63,421 bases of DNA from an uncultured Bacteroidales bacterium (GTDB lineage Bacteria > Bacteroidota > Bacteroidia > Bacteroidales > F082). The stretch lies in NCBI GenBank assembly GCA_946185535.1, contig CAMHJX010000019.1, positions 1 through 63,421 of the forward strand. The letters are read 5' to 3'. Position numbers and translations under genes: made by a program. Positions within the stretch are counted from its first letter, which is position 1, and every line of letters begins with the position of its first letter. The notes beneath the pieces are model-generated. The model worked only from the letters and a program-made list of their open reading frames with translations. It did not search any database and was not told where the DNA came from. Shown piece by piece: positions 42,296 through 52,055 of this stretch.

Positions 42296-45200
42296 TTATT
42301 TGTTGATGACCATCTTTTGAACTTTCACTTGTTTTGCTTCGGTAAGACGCAAAACATACATGCCGCTGGCAACGGTCGGCAGGGCAACGCTGCTCTGGCC
42401 ACCATGGATTTCACAACCCATCACCATACGGCCATTCATGTCGAACATCTCAAGGTTGCCCTCTCCGTTCACCACGACCTCGTCGCCGCATTGGAAAGCA
42501 AAGGATTCAAACTGTGTCGAAGCTCCATCCTCGTTCTCCTCTATACCTGTGAAATCGAATACCAAACGAAAACGCGAGGTGTAGTCCATCTTTTTGCCTT
42601 CAAACACATATTCCGAAGCCGTCAGACAGTCGATGTCAGCACCAGTAATATTATCTATTAAATGCAGATAGTGGAAGTCTGCATTAGCCATATTCCAACG
42701 CAACGTGAACACACCGTCATTGTATGCTCTAAAGCGTAACGGAGCACTCGTTGTGCCTTCTGGAGCAAAGGCCACTTGCAAGTCTTGCTCATCCAAGCAG
42801 AACCAAATATTAGCATCACCTGAACGCAAACCTTTGATCTTCTCGCCACCACCCTTTTCAGGACGATCAAGTTCGATGGTAGCGACGTCGTTGCGACCTT
42901 GAGCATCCGAACAAATCATGTTCACCATCGCATAATGAGGTGCTTCTTGCCTGAAGGGCGAGTCTAATGTGGCTTTTCTCATAGTCTGATTGAAATTCAA
43001 CGAACCTGTATTTTGTACACGGACGAAGAAAGCCTGATGCGGATGGAGGTATTGAGGCGCATTATAATCGACCACGAATGGCTCCGCATCTTCCTCGGCA
43101 GGTGTCGAACCACCTGCAACACGGGCAATGTAGCCTTGTGCGTCAGCATCAAGGATATAATAGGTTGTCAAGCCATTTTGGGTAAGGAACGCATCGGCAT
43201 CGATATAGCTCTGGTAAGGATTGCCCACCATGTTGACACCAATCAACGGCACTTCGTAACCATAAAGCTGCGTTTTCGTGACTGAGGCAGGAATATCACC
43301 TGTATTCAGCACACCATCAGCCATCAGTATCGAAGGCTCACTCACAGCCATCAAGTAACCCTTGCCGACTTCCATCACCTCTTCATTCTCATATGGGATA
43401 TGGAGGTGCATGAAATCATTCGTCTGGTCCTCATGCCAGTGGTCCAAGTAGTCATAGCCGACCGTACTCTTATTGGCAAGAGCTCCCTCACGCTTGAAGT
43501 TGACCCAGTGATAGTAATACTCGCTGTAGAAATAGAAGTCGAAACTTCCTCTGTTATCGGGGGTACCACGCCACGTGCCGTAAGGCGAATCTGTTGGGAA
43601 ATAGCCAATCTTTTCAGGAGCATAAGTAGCAGCAGTATTGTCGTCAGACTGGAACCATTCGGTCTTCGGAGGATCCATAAAGCCAACATTCAGCCAATCC
43701 GTATGCGGAATACCATTAGCAGTAAGATTGCTATAATCGTCGCGGACAGAATAGGGTCCCACATTGCTGTGATAGAGGAGTCCCATTGGAGCAGCCTCAA
43801 GAGCAGACGAGAACATGTGCCAGTCGTAATAAGCACCACCTAGCCAGCTCCCATCCGAGTTGTCGAAGGCAACGCCAACGCGAGCATCGAGTCTGTTGTC
43901 ATCCGTCTGAAGAATACCAATATTCGGGGCGATGTAAACTCGCACATCAGTTCCCGTGTTTGTGCTCACCACAGTAGGATTGGTATCGTAAAGGTAGATA
44001 CAACCACCTTCTTGGTTGCCATTCATAAGGCTGATGGTGGTTTCAAGATCATTCCTATTGACGAGGCCAATCAAGTCGTTGAGGTCGGGACGGTAAAGGA
44101 GGTAAATACTGTCTTTAGTACCAGCACCGACGAAGTCGACGAACTCAAGGATTGGGTAATCGTCGTTCATCGGGCTGGCCATGGTACGCGTCCATGTTGA
44201 GAACCCCTCTTCAGCATCTTGATCTTCTACCCAGTTGTTCAACGTGGCCAATAGGCCTTTCAGCTCGCCTAAGTCGTCAACAGGACCGTTCTCTTTGTAG
44301 TCGTTTTCGGCTGTAATCTGCTGGTCAGTGTGGGCAAAGCCATACTTGCCACTCACCAAAGCAGTCGGGTTATAGTTACCGTGCCCCATTGGATCATCAC
44401 CTTCAAAAACATAGTTGGTCTTACCATTAGGAGCATAGCAAATCTTTATTGTTCCGTTGTTATGACATGCAAACCAGCCGAAGTGTCCTGGTTCAGCACC
44501 TTGCAAACGAACATAACAGTTCTCAACAGTACCTTTGTTAAATCCAACCAGACCACCAGCTTTGCAGCCATTATTACTAGTAGTAATGCTTGCGTTGCTG
44601 TAGCTGTTCTTCAAATCGCCACCTGCTTCCATTTCACCTACTAAGCCGCCCATGGTATGAGCATTGCCGCTTATTATCGGCATGGCCATCGAAGAGTGGA
44701 CATGAACGTCATCTCCGTCCACAAGTCCAACCAAACCACCTATGACCGTATTTGACCAGTGATCCGACTCCATAAAGCCACGTGCCTCGCAATTACGGAT
44801 GGTGCCTCCATTAGCCGTTCCTGCAACACCTCCCATATAGTATGTAAATCCATGGTTAGCTGCAACATTGGCCGCAATATTGGAATAGTTATCAAGGAAG
44901 ATGTTTTTCAGCGTACCCTGGGTTGCACCGAACATACCGTAGAGGCTAATGCCAGAAAGGAAACCGTTTCTGATGCCAGTGACGAGATAGCCTTGGCCAT
45001 CGAATTCGCCAGTGTAGTAATGGTCGCCTAGATAATCACGCTCGGCAAATGTACTTGATGCCACATCATATGAAGTGACAGCACCAATGGGTACCCAACG
45101 GTTGGCTGACATATCAATATCAGCCTCGATAAATGCATTGGTGTCACGGTGCTCACCCGAACAACCATTCAAGTTGTTCACGTAGGAAATAAACCAAGCC

Positions 45201-48200
45201 AAACCCTGAGGAGTATAGATATGCCATCCATCATCTTCCACAACGAAGTGATGAGCGACTCCTGTAGGCAAAGGATAGATGTCTAGATTTTGCTCAGGAT
45301 CCTTTGTAACCGCTGTCGTCCAGCAACCGTCAAAATAGAGATAATCCGTATAGAATTTTTGGGAAGGATAGTCTTCGCGTGTGTGGATGGCAATATGGGT
45401 CTCTGTGTCATCAAACACAGAACCATTGCCTGCCGAAATGCGATCCATCAACTTATAGAGCCATTCTTCCTCGGTCTCGACATTCTCAACATAAACCACT
45501 GGATGAGGATGTGGTTCGCTAGGCTTGGTAGTGATGCCAATTTTAGTAATGTAGGTTTGCATGTCCGATTGTTCAGAAATATCTGACTTCAAAGTGATGT
45601 ATTTGCTGTTGTTAGGCAGATAGACGTTGTTTTGCGTTGCCTCCGAATAGCTCTCACCAGCATAGTTCGTGTAGGCTTTCAACGTTTGTTTCTCATCGAC
45701 TGATCCGCCGCCCAGATTGAACGTACCGTTCATGAATACGCCACCGCCTCTACCTCCAGCATCCACATGGTTGTCCTTAATTTCAGCTTCGTCCCTCAAA
45801 TTAAGTACAGCACCTTCGTTGACATAGATACCTCCGCCATCAGTTGTTGCATAGTTTCCAGCGAAGATACCTCCGTTGAAATAAACACTGCCGCCATTCA
45901 AATATAGACCTCCGCCTCGGATAGCAGTGTTGGCACTACCCGCTGTCTCTTTGCTCGTTTCGTATGTGCCAATCTTAGTATTGTCTTTCACCAAGATGGA
46001 GCCGTCGTTGATGAAGATTCCTCCTCCTTGCTTGGCTGTATTTCCTGTGACGATAGGCCCACTTAAGGTGATGTCGCCACTGGCAAAATACATGCCACCA
46101 CCGTTATTCATGGCAGTGTCATTCTGAATTATGGTTTCTGAAAACAGATTGACCACAGGTGTATAATCTGCATTACCAGGTTTTGTAACATAAATACCAC
46201 CACCATTGCCGTTATTTCCACGAGAGGCTTTATTGCCATTGAACGTAGTATAATCTATCTCAACTATCTTGCCAGATGCATAGAGGCCACCGCCATGACG
46301 AGCCTTGTTGCAATCGAACAACGATTTCTTAGACGTTTCGTCGACTCTGTTGATATAAACTTCTGTATTATTGCCAAGGGCATATATACCTCCACCTGAT
46401 GATGTTGCTTCATTACCTATTAAATCCGTGCTTTTCACATAGACTTTTCCACCATTCGCATAGATGCCGCCACCATTAGCATCAGTTCCATCTTCCATTT
46501 TATTATAATTGATCTCGCCATTGTTGATAAACACATTACCCGCGTTGATGTAAGCACCAGCACCACCTGTTCTGCATTTATTGTAACTTAGCGAGCCACC
46601 TTCTATGGTAAAGGTACCATAGTTTACATAAGCGCCACCGCCAGTGCCTAAAGAATAGTTTCCGTTGCCCTCACCATCCTTGCCAATGGATCCTCCTAGC
46701 AAGGTAAAGGTTCCACTATTCACAAAGACACCACCACCACGGTTATTACCACTATTTTCATTTGTAGCTTGGTTGCCTATAATGCTGGTTTCACTTCCTT
46801 CTATCTCTTCTTCTGCAATAACAAGCTGTCCTTGATCGACATAGGCACCTCCACCCCTGTGTGCAATGTTATTGCTGATAATGGCAGCAGTTGAGTCATT
46901 GTTGATGACGACCTCGTCTTGCACACTTACAAAGAAACCTCCGCCATATCTTTCGGCAGTATTCTCTGTAATGGTACCACCATGCACCGCGACCGTTCCT
47001 CCAATGACGTAGTAGCCGCCACCATCGCCATCAGTGCCATTTGGATTGTCTGCTGAATTATTGGTAACCAACCCTTTCACCATAACAAGGTCGCCTCCAT
47101 CAATATAAATGCCACCACCATTGATAGCAGTGTTGTACTCCATAGTCAGAAGTTCATCTTGCCATGAAGGTCTCATTGAGCCAACACGAGCCTGTATGGG
47201 TTGAGCTACAATATCATTCCAATATATGTTCAAATATGGATCATAATAAGTCTGACCTGGTCGAACGGTATAATTAGACTCTAGCAACTCTGTAAGAGCA
47301 AGTCCACCTCCGTTTCCTTTAGCTGTGTTGTTTTGAATATTTCCAAAATTTAGATGAGCCTCCAATCCATAGAAGTCAGTGGTTCTGTTCATGTAGACGC
47401 CACCACCATCCCCTTCTGCAACGTTGTTCTCAATCGTGGCTCCGTTTACATTAAGCTGAACCTTAAAGTATTCTCCGTTTTCATGTCGATAGAACATCAC
47501 ATCTGGATCTGTTTGAGTAAACCGAATAAAATCACTTTGAAAATGCAATCCACCTCCATGTTCGCCCGACCAATTGTTTGTGACGAAAGTGCCATCACCA
47601 AGGGTTAAAACACCATCATGTGGATCCCACTTGCCATTATTTGCATTAAGGTGATTTTCATTTCCTGAATTGAAAACGCCAATTGAGATGCCGCCGCCGC
47701 CAAAATCCGCCCTATTGTTATCAAAAGTACAGTTCTCGACCGATGCCAAAGCATCAACACGCATTCCACCGCCACGACGGTATGCCCAGTTATTGTAAAC
47801 TTCTGTTCCGTTCTTGATCTCTAAAGGACGAATTAAGACAGAGTTCCATCTGATCCCTCCGCCATCGCAGTTTGTGTAGCAGTCATGAATGCTACAATTG
47901 TCTATGGTCATTTCACATCTGTTCTCACCCATGGATCTTATACCGCCGCCGCCGCCACCAGCCAATGTAAAAACTCCATTTTCTGTATAGTCGTATGGAT
48001 GGTCATAGAAAACGTAGCAATTTCTTATTTCAGAGTTTTTAAGTTCAAAATTGGAACCATCTGTAAGAGCGCTTTTGTTGTTCAAATAAATCGCACCTCC
48101 ATGGTCTATGGCCCTGAGCCATTCAAATAGGCCATGATCCACAGTTACATAGCTAGCGCGAATTTGACTTGTTGGATCACTCTTAATTGTAATACCAGCT

Positions 48201-48859
48201 CCAGCGCCATTGTCTTTCCAATGGTTGCGTATAGTGACGTAATCCAAGTTCACATATCCACCTTGAATAAACATAATCGGTGCTACTATGCCTTTATTGT
48301 CCACGATAGTGCCACCATAATCTTTGACAAAATTGTAAAACGGTTTTCCGCTTCCATAAGGGTCGTTGTTAGTTTCAACAAGATGCATGCCACAATTACC
48401 GTCTAACACAAATTGGTGTTCAGGAGTTCCTGTTATATTAACATGAATTCGGTTAGGATCATTATTTCCAAGATTAGTCCGAATAAAAGAGTAGGCTTCA
48501 TTCCTCATATTATTACCCGTGTAACGTATTATCGTGGGTTCAGGATAGCTTGTATTTGTCCCAAAGCTCATGTTAATCGTGCCATTTGAGCAGGTTATCG
48601 TTCCATTCAGTTGAACTGGTCTAGTCGTATTAAATTCTAGGTTCAACGTGGAACCATTGTTTACTGTAATAGAACCTATACCTAGATAATTAGTACCATT
48701 TACTCTAATATAGTTTCCATAAGTCGTTATAGTATAGGTGCCACTACTGGGAGTCCACCAATTCTGTGCCCTCAGCGGCACAGCACTAAAACATAGCAAT
48801 GCCAAGACGAGCATCGCTGACCATTTTTTCAGTTTTCTTTTCTTTGTAAATCTTTTCAT
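42296..48859 (-). CDS. Giant beta-helix surface protein with GLUG repeats and T9SS sorting domain
   Basis: A 2187-residue secreted protein. Signal peptide about 1-31 (LLCFSAVPLRAQNWW). Residues about 150-1120 form a long right-handed beta helix whose rungs repeat GGG[IVAL]Y and NxAxxGGG motifs, similar to chlamydial Pmp and other adhesins. Residues about 1260-1500 carry GLUG-type repeats (MGGLVGEMEAGGDLKNSYSN, AGGLVGFNKGTVENCYVR). A large beta-rich part follows (about 1560-2090), and the end (EMFDMNGRMVMGCEIHGG through GMYVLRLTEAKQVKVQKMVINK) is a T9SS type A domain. It should be displayed on or released from the cell surface; adhesion is the likely role but this is inferred. The gene has its own promoter (48970) and is followed by the 87-residue gene. 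Confidence 0.9.
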   Translation of the reverse strand: MKRFTKKRKLKKWSAMLVLALLCFSAVPLRAQNWWTPSSGTYTITTYGNYIRVNGTNYLGIGSITVNNGSTLNLEFNTTRPVQLNGTITCSNGTINMSFGTNTSYPEPTIIRYTGNNMRNEAYSFIRTNLGNNDPNRIHVNITGTPEHQFVLDGNCGMHLVETNNDPYGSGKPFYNFVKDYGGTIVDNKGIVAPIMFIQGGYVNLDYVTIRNHWKDNGAGAGITIKSDPTSQIRASYVTVDHGLFEWLRAIDHGGAIYLNNKSALTDGSNFELKNSEIRNCYVFYDHPYDYTENGVFTLAGGGGGGIRSMGENRCEMTIDNCSIHDCYTNCDGGGIRWNSVLIRPLEIKNGTEVYNNWAYRRGGGMRVDALASVENCTFDNNRADFGGGGISIGVFNSGNENHLNANNGKWDPHDGVLTLGDGTFVTNNWSGEHGGGLHFQSDFIRFTQTDPDVMFYRHENGEYFKVQLNVNGATIENNVAEGDGGGVYMNRTTDFYGLEAHLNFGNIQNNTAKGNGGGLALTELLESNYTVRPGQTYYDPYLNIYWNDIVAQPIQARVGSMRPSWQDELLTMEYNTAINGGGIYIDGGDLVMVKGLVTNNSADNPNGTDGDGGGYYVIGGTVAVHGGTITENTAERYGGGFFVSVQDEVVINNDSTAAIISNNIAHRGGGAYVDQGQLVIAEEEIEGSETSIIGNQATNENSGNNRGGGVFVNSGTFTLLGGSIGKDGEGNGNYSLGTGGGAYVNYGTFTIEGGSLSYNKCRTGGAGAYINAGNVFINNGEINYNKMEDGTDANGGGIYANGGKVYVKSTDLIGNEATSSGGGIYALGNNTEVYINRVDETSKKSLFDCNKARHGGGLYASGKIVEIDYTTFNGNKASRGNNGNGGGIYVTKPGNADYTPVVNLFSETIIQNDTAMNNGGGMYFASGDITLSGPIVTGNTAKQGGGIFINDGSILVKDNTKIGTYETSKETAGSANTAIRGGGLYLNGGSVYFNGGIFAGNYATTDGGGIYVNEGAVLNLRDEAEIKDNHVDAGGRGGGVFMNGTFNLGGGSVDEKQTLKAYTNYAGESYSEATQNNVYLPNNSKYITLKSDISEQSDMQTYITKIGITTKPSEPHPHPVVYVENVETEEEWLYKLMDRISAGNGSVFDDTETHIAIHTREDYPSQKFYTDYLYFDGCWTTAVTKDPEQNLDIYPLPTGVAHHFVVEDDGWHIYTPQGLAWFISYVNNLNGCSGEHRDTNAFIEADIDMSANRWVPIGAVTSYDVASSTFAERDYLGDHYYTGEFDGQGYLVTGIRNGFLSGISLYGMFGATQGTLKNIFLDNYSNIAANVAANHGFTYYMGGVAGTANGGTIRNCEARGFMESDHWSNTVIGGLVGLVDGDDVHVHSSMAMPIISGNAHTMGGLVGEMEAGGDLKNSYSNASITTSNNGCKAGGLVGFNKGTVENCYVRLQGAEPGHFGWFACHNNGTIKICYAPNGKTNYVFEGDDPMGHGNYNPTALVSGKYGFAHTDQQITAENDYKENGPVDDLGELKGLLATLNNWVEDQDAEEGFSTWTRTMASPMNDDYPILEFVDFVGAGTKDSIYLLYRPDLNDLIGLVNRNDLETTISLMNGNQEGGCIYLYDTNPTVVSTNTGTDVRVYIAPNIGILQTDDNRLDARVGVAFDNSDGSWLGGAYYDWHMFSSALEAAPMGLLYHSNVGPYSVRDDYSNLTANGIPHTDWLNVGFMDPPKTEWFQSDDNTAATYAPEKIGYFPTDSPYGTWRGTPDNRGSFDFYFYSEYYYHWVNFKREGALANKSTVGYDYLDHWHEDQTNDFMHLHIPYENEEVMEVGKGYLMAVSEPSILMADGVLNTGDIPASVTKTQLYGYEVPLIGVNMVGNPYQSYIDADAFLTQNGLTTYYILDADAQGYIARVAGGSTPAEEDAEPFVVDYNAPQYLHPHQAFFVRVQNTGSLNFNQTMRKATLDSPFRQEAPHYAMVNMICSDAQGRNDVATIELDRPEKGGGEKIKGLRSGDANIWFCLDEQDLQVAFAPEGTTSAPLRFRAYNDGVFTLRWNMANADFHYLHLIDNITGADIDCLTASEYVFEGKKMDYTSRFRLVFDFTGIEENEDGASTQFESFAFQCGDEVVVNGEGNLEMFDMNGRMVMGCEIHGGQSSVALPTVASGMYVLRLTEAKQVKVQKMVINK

Positions 48860-48969
48860 CTTTTTTAATTAAATATTTATTACTTATTGATTTTCAAACA
48901 ATTATAATTCACACTTTCAAGTTTTTCCCTCGTAATCAAGGCAAAAACTTGCTAGCCAAAATAAAAGTG

Positions 48970-48977
48970 CAAAAGTA
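48970..48977 (-). promoter_or_regulatory. -7 promoter element for the giant surface protein
   Basis: TACTTTTGC on the minus strand matches TAnnTTTG; it lies 110 nt before the ATG at 48859, leaving a long untranslated leader. Confidence 0.5.
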
Positions 48978-49031
48978 GTGCTTTTTTACCAAAAAAACCA
49001 CCCAGATCAGGAACTGAAAAACATATATTTA

Positions 49032-49049
49032 TGTAACAAATATGTTACA
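49032..49049. promoter_or_regulatory. TGTAAC-N6-GTTACA palindrome
   Basis: Perfect 6-nt arms with a 6-nt spacer, 55 nt upstream of the -7 element at 48970. Suitable for a dimeric regulator; the XRE protein encoded just upstream (49183-49416) is one candidate. Confidence 0.4.
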
Positions 49050-49182
49050 AAAGAAAAAGTTTTATTAAACTATGAATCAAAGTTTTTTCGAATTCCACAC
49101 GATAAATCCAGGTGTTGTGCCACCTTCTCCTCAAAGGCTTGCAAAGCATAAATATAAAACCCGCTTCCCTTGCACAGGAAAA

Positions 49183-49416
49183 TCAATCACCATTCAAATC
49201 ATCGTTTTTTAGGCTTTCAGAATAAGTCTTGAAGAAATCCACGCCAAGCACGCTGGAAATGCGGTAAAGGATCTGCGTGTCAATGCTGTAGTTGTCGAAG
49301 ATACGGTAACAAGCCATACGGCTTGTGCCAAGCTGTCGGCTCAGCCACGTCACAGTGCGCCCCTGCCTCTTCAATTCTTTATATATCGCCTTCCCTATGT
49401 TGACATTGTTGGCCAT
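49183..49416 (-). CDS. Small XRE-family HTH protein
   Basis: A 77-residue DNA-binding protein. The helix-turn-helix is at about residues 20-42 (TVTWLSRQLGTSRMACYRIF), with the following helices typical of XRE/Cro repressors (DTQILYRISSVLGVDFFKTY). No effector domain. It is transcribed toward the giant surface protein gene, with about 320 nt between them including a palindrome, so it might regulate that gene; this is inference from position only. It lies 73 nt downstream of mutS2 in reading direction. Confidence 0.85.
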   Translation of the reverse strand: MANNVNIGKAIYKELKRQGRTVTWLSRQLGTSRMACYRIFDNYSIDTQILYRISSVLGVDFFKTYSESLKNDDLNGD

Positions 49417-49489
49417 ATTGAGTAGATGGACAATTTATAATTAACTAGTAACTATAAGGCATTGATTTGTGTCCGTTGTGAAAGACTTT

Positions 49490-51880
49490 TTATCTAAAAT
49501 AAACCCTAGTAATTCCCGTTCCGCCCGTCTCCAGCGAAGCATCGCAGAACCGTTCCACCTCACGGATATGGCTGAGTTTCTCACGAATGAGCTTGCGCAG
49601 GATGCCGTTACCCTTGCCGTGAAGGATACTCACTTCCTTGATGCTCAATAATTTGGCTTCGTCCAAATACTTATCCACGATATCCAAGGCTTCTTCAGCG
49701 CGTTTGCCGCGCACATCAAGGGTAAGTTCAAAATGCTCAGCTTTCTCGCTGAGGTCCTCAGCGATGCCGTTCTGCCAGCGACGCTGGGTCTTGCGGGCTT
49801 CGGCGCGGCTCACCTTGCGGAGTTTGTCGGGGCTGGTGCGCAGACGTATATTGTCAAAAAGAATGGTGGCATCAGTGTCGCTGATGCTAAGGATTTCACC
49901 CACCACCTGCATGTCATCGATGCAGACGGTGTCGCCAACCTTGAGTACCACCTCGGCCTCTTCTTTCTTTTTCTCTTCGGCAACTTCCTTGGCTTTCTGA
50001 GCTATTTCCTCTTTTGTCTTTTCAAGGTTCTGGCGGATTTCCTTGGTCTTGGTCTTCTCGGCCTGTGCCTCTTTGATTTCCTTGATGGTGCGCTCGATTT
50101 GGCTGTTGGCTTTCCGGATCAGTTCCTGCGCCTCGGCGGCGGCATCGCGGAGGTATTGCTTCTTCTTGCCTTCAAGTTCAGCAAGCAAGCCTTTGTATTT
50201 CTCTACCACCTCAGTCAATAGTTGGTCGGCAATACGCAGGTCTTGTTCCTTCTTGCGGATGGCTTTCTTGTCGACTTCAAGCTGTTGCAATTGTTTCTCG
50301 AACTTGAGGTGTTGGTCGCCAGTGATGTTGGCCGCGTCATCAAGAATCTGTTTTGGGAAGCCGATTTTCTTGGCAATTTCGAAAGCGAAGGATGAACCAG
50401 GCTTGCCCGTCATCATGATATACATGGGTTGCATGAACCTCGTGTCAAACAGCATGGCACCGTTAACGATGCCCTCATGGTTGTCGGCCAAAAGTTTGAG
50501 ATTGGCATAGTGCGTAGTGACCATGCCAAAAGCCTGCTTTTTGTTGAGTTCCAAAAGGATGGCTTCAGCTATGGCGCCACCCAACTGAGGTTCTGTGCCC
50601 GTGCCAAACTCATCGATGAGGAATAATGTCTTCTCATCGGCCTGTTCCAGCAGAGCCTTCATATTAATAAGGTGTGAGCTGTAGGTAGACAGGTCGTCCA
50701 AAATCGACTGCTCATCGCCGATATCGATGAAAAGGCTTTCAAACAAGCCACACTGCGAATCGACACGCATGGGTAGCATAAGACCACATTGCAACATGTA
50801 TTGCAGTAAGCCCGTGGTCTTTAGGCAAACTGACTTGCCACCCGCATTGGGACCGCTGATGACTAAAATTCGGTCGGTTTCATCCAACTTCAAATCCAAC
50901 GGGACAACCTGCTTGCCTTGAGCTTTCAATTTGTGTTCCAAGAGCGGGTGTCGTGCTTGCTGCCAATTGATACAAGGTGTATCCAGCAATTCGGGCTTTA
51001 CGCCTCCGATTTCGTTAGCCAGCAAAGCCTTGGCACGAATGAAGTCGAGTTCGCCCAAAAGGTTCCATGCCTTACGCAATTCAGAGAGATAAGGCCTTAA
51101 CAGTCGGGTAAATGCAAGCAAAATACGGTGAATCTCACGCCGTTCGGCATATTCCAGCTCCTTGATTTCGTTGGAGGTGTCGAAAATCTCTGCAGGCTCG
51201 ATGTAGACAGTCTGTCCCGTGGCCGACTCATCGTGGATGAAACCTCTTATAGCGCGCTTGTCACCTGCCTTCACAGGGATGACCAACCTCCCGTCACGGA
51301 CGGTAAGCTCTGATTTTTGATCGACCCAGCCAGCGGTTTTGGCGTCACTCATAATTTGGCGAATGCGCTTCTCGATACCGCCTTGCTTGCGGCGAATGCT
51401 CTGACGGATTTCAAGCAGTTCAGTGGAAGCATCGTCAGGAATTTCGCCTTTATCGTCAACGAGGCGGTTGACCTCGGTGAAGATGATACGCTCGATGAAG
51501 ATGTTCTCAATCAGCGACTTGATGCGTGGTGTAGCATCGGCACTTTCGGAGTGTCCATAGCGCAGGATGGCTTCAACGACATTCAGCGAAGGCTTTAGGG
51601 CGAAGAGATCCTCCACGTTGAGGCAGGTGCCTTCAATTTGTATTTGATGGAAGGCCTCGCGTAAGTCGTGGAAGTCGCGCATGGGGAAAGGCACACCGGA
51701 TTGCAGCAAACTGATGAATTCTTCGGTTTGCTCCAGACTCTTAAGGATGGAAACTCTGTCGGCAGAGAATGCCATAGTCTCCACATGCTCCAGTCCCATC
51801 TGGCTGATACAATGGTCAGAAAGCATCTGACGGACGCTGGCGAAACCGATTTTTTGTTCGAAGTTTGTTGGGTAGATCAC
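49490..51880 (-). CDS. mutS2: MutS2 endonuclease/ribosome rescue ATPase
   Basis: A 796-residue protein starting with a GTG codon: IYPTNFEQKIGFASVRQML. The longer reading frame (to 51913) would start upstream of the -7 element at 51901-51908, so GTG at 51880 is preferred, and it matches the usual family start. It has the core and clamp domains, the ATPase Walker A VISGPNAGGKSVCLKTTGL, the DEFGTGTEP Walker B region, a long coiled coil (about 510-640) and a C-terminal Smr domain with LDVRGKRAEEA and LHGKGNGIL (about 720-796). MutS2 is linked to suppression of recombination and, in Bacillus, to splitting collided ribosomes. Confidence 0.94.
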   Translation of the reverse strand: MIYPTNFEQKIGFASVRQMLSDHCISQMGLEHVETMAFSADRVSILKSLEQTEEFISLLQSGVPFPMRDFHDLREAFHQIQIEGTCLNVEDLFALKPSLNVVEAILRYGHSESADATPRIKSLIENIFIERIIFTEVNRLVDDKGEIPDDASTELLEIRQSIRRKQGGIEKRIRQIMSDAKTAGWVDQKSELTVRDGRLVIPVKAGDKRAIRGFIHDESATGQTVYIEPAEIFDTSNEIKELEYAERREIHRILLAFTRLLRPYLSELRKAWNLLGELDFIRAKALLANEIGGVKPELLDTPCINWQQARHPLLEHKLKAQGKQVVPLDLKLDETDRILVISGPNAGGKSVCLKTTGLLQYMLQCGLMLPMRVDSQCGLFESLFIDIGDEQSILDDLSTYSSHLINMKALLEQADEKTLFLIDEFGTGTEPQLGGAIAEAILLELNKKQAFGMVTTHYANLKLLADNHEGIVNGAMLFDTRFMQPMYIMMTGKPGSSFAFEIAKKIGFPKQILDDAANITGDQHLKFEKQLQQLEVDKKAIRKKEQDLRIADQLLTEVVEKYKGLLAELEGKKKQYLRDAAAEAQELIRKANSQIERTIKEIKEAQAEKTKTKEIRQNLEKTKEEIAQKAKEVAEEKKKEEAEVVLKVGDTVCIDDMQVVGEILSISDTDATILFDNIRLRTSPDKLRKVSRAEARKTQRRWQNGIAEDLSEKAEHFELTLDVRGKRAEEALDIVDKYLDEAKLLSIKEVSILHGKGNGILRKLIREKLSHIREVERFCDASLETGGTGITRVYFR

Positions 51881-51900
51881 TGATTGAGGGTTTTGTGACG

Positions 51901-51908
51901 CAAAAGTA
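51901..51908 (-). promoter_or_regulatory. -7 promoter element for mutS2
   Basis: TACTTTTGC on the minus strand, 20 nt before the GTG start at 51880; it decides against the longer ORF start at 51913. Confidence 0.6.
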
Positions 51909-51920
51909 CACATTTTTATG

Positions 51921-52049
51921 AGATTCCCTTCGGGAATGGAACAAATTCACCTATATGACATGCGGCGGCATGTAAAGCTTACAAACCATAAGCTGCCACA
52001 AGCCGCCGCTGTTCAATTAATAGCGATACTCCATTCCCGAAGGGAATCT
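51921..52049. repeat. Long structured palindromic element between mutS2 and the lipoprotein gene
   Basis: A perfect 20-bp inverted repeat (51921-51940 with 52030-52049; AGATTCCCTTCGGGAATGGA) flanks 89 nt. Each arm is itself a small palindrome (TTCCCTTCGGGAA). Inside is a second nested hairpin: GCGGCGGC (51962-51969) with GCCGCCGC (52002-52009), TGT with ACA, and AGCTTA (51976-51981) with TAAGCT (51989-51994), closing on a 7-nt loop. It starts 7 nt after the lipoprotein stop. It could act as a 3' stabiliser or terminator, or be a mobile MITE-like repeat. Confidence 0.8.
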
Positions 52050-52055
52050 TAATCC

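Larger units (their letters stand above)
48860..49182. other. Non-coding spacer upstream of the giant surface protein
   Basis: About 320 nt, AT-rich. It holds the minus-strand promoter at 48970 with a roughly 110-nt 5' leader, a TGTAACAAATATGTTACA palindrome at 49032-49049, and, overlapping the end of the XRE gene, a possible 38-codon minus-strand reading frame (49070-49186). Nothing else is recognised. Confidence 0.6.

Noticed and set aside
45700-47900. Regular short repeats in the giant surface protein gene, considered as a CRISPR-like or tandem DNA repeat
   Set aside because: The repetition is at protein level (GGG rungs) with variable spacing and diverged DNA; no conserved repeat with unique spacers.
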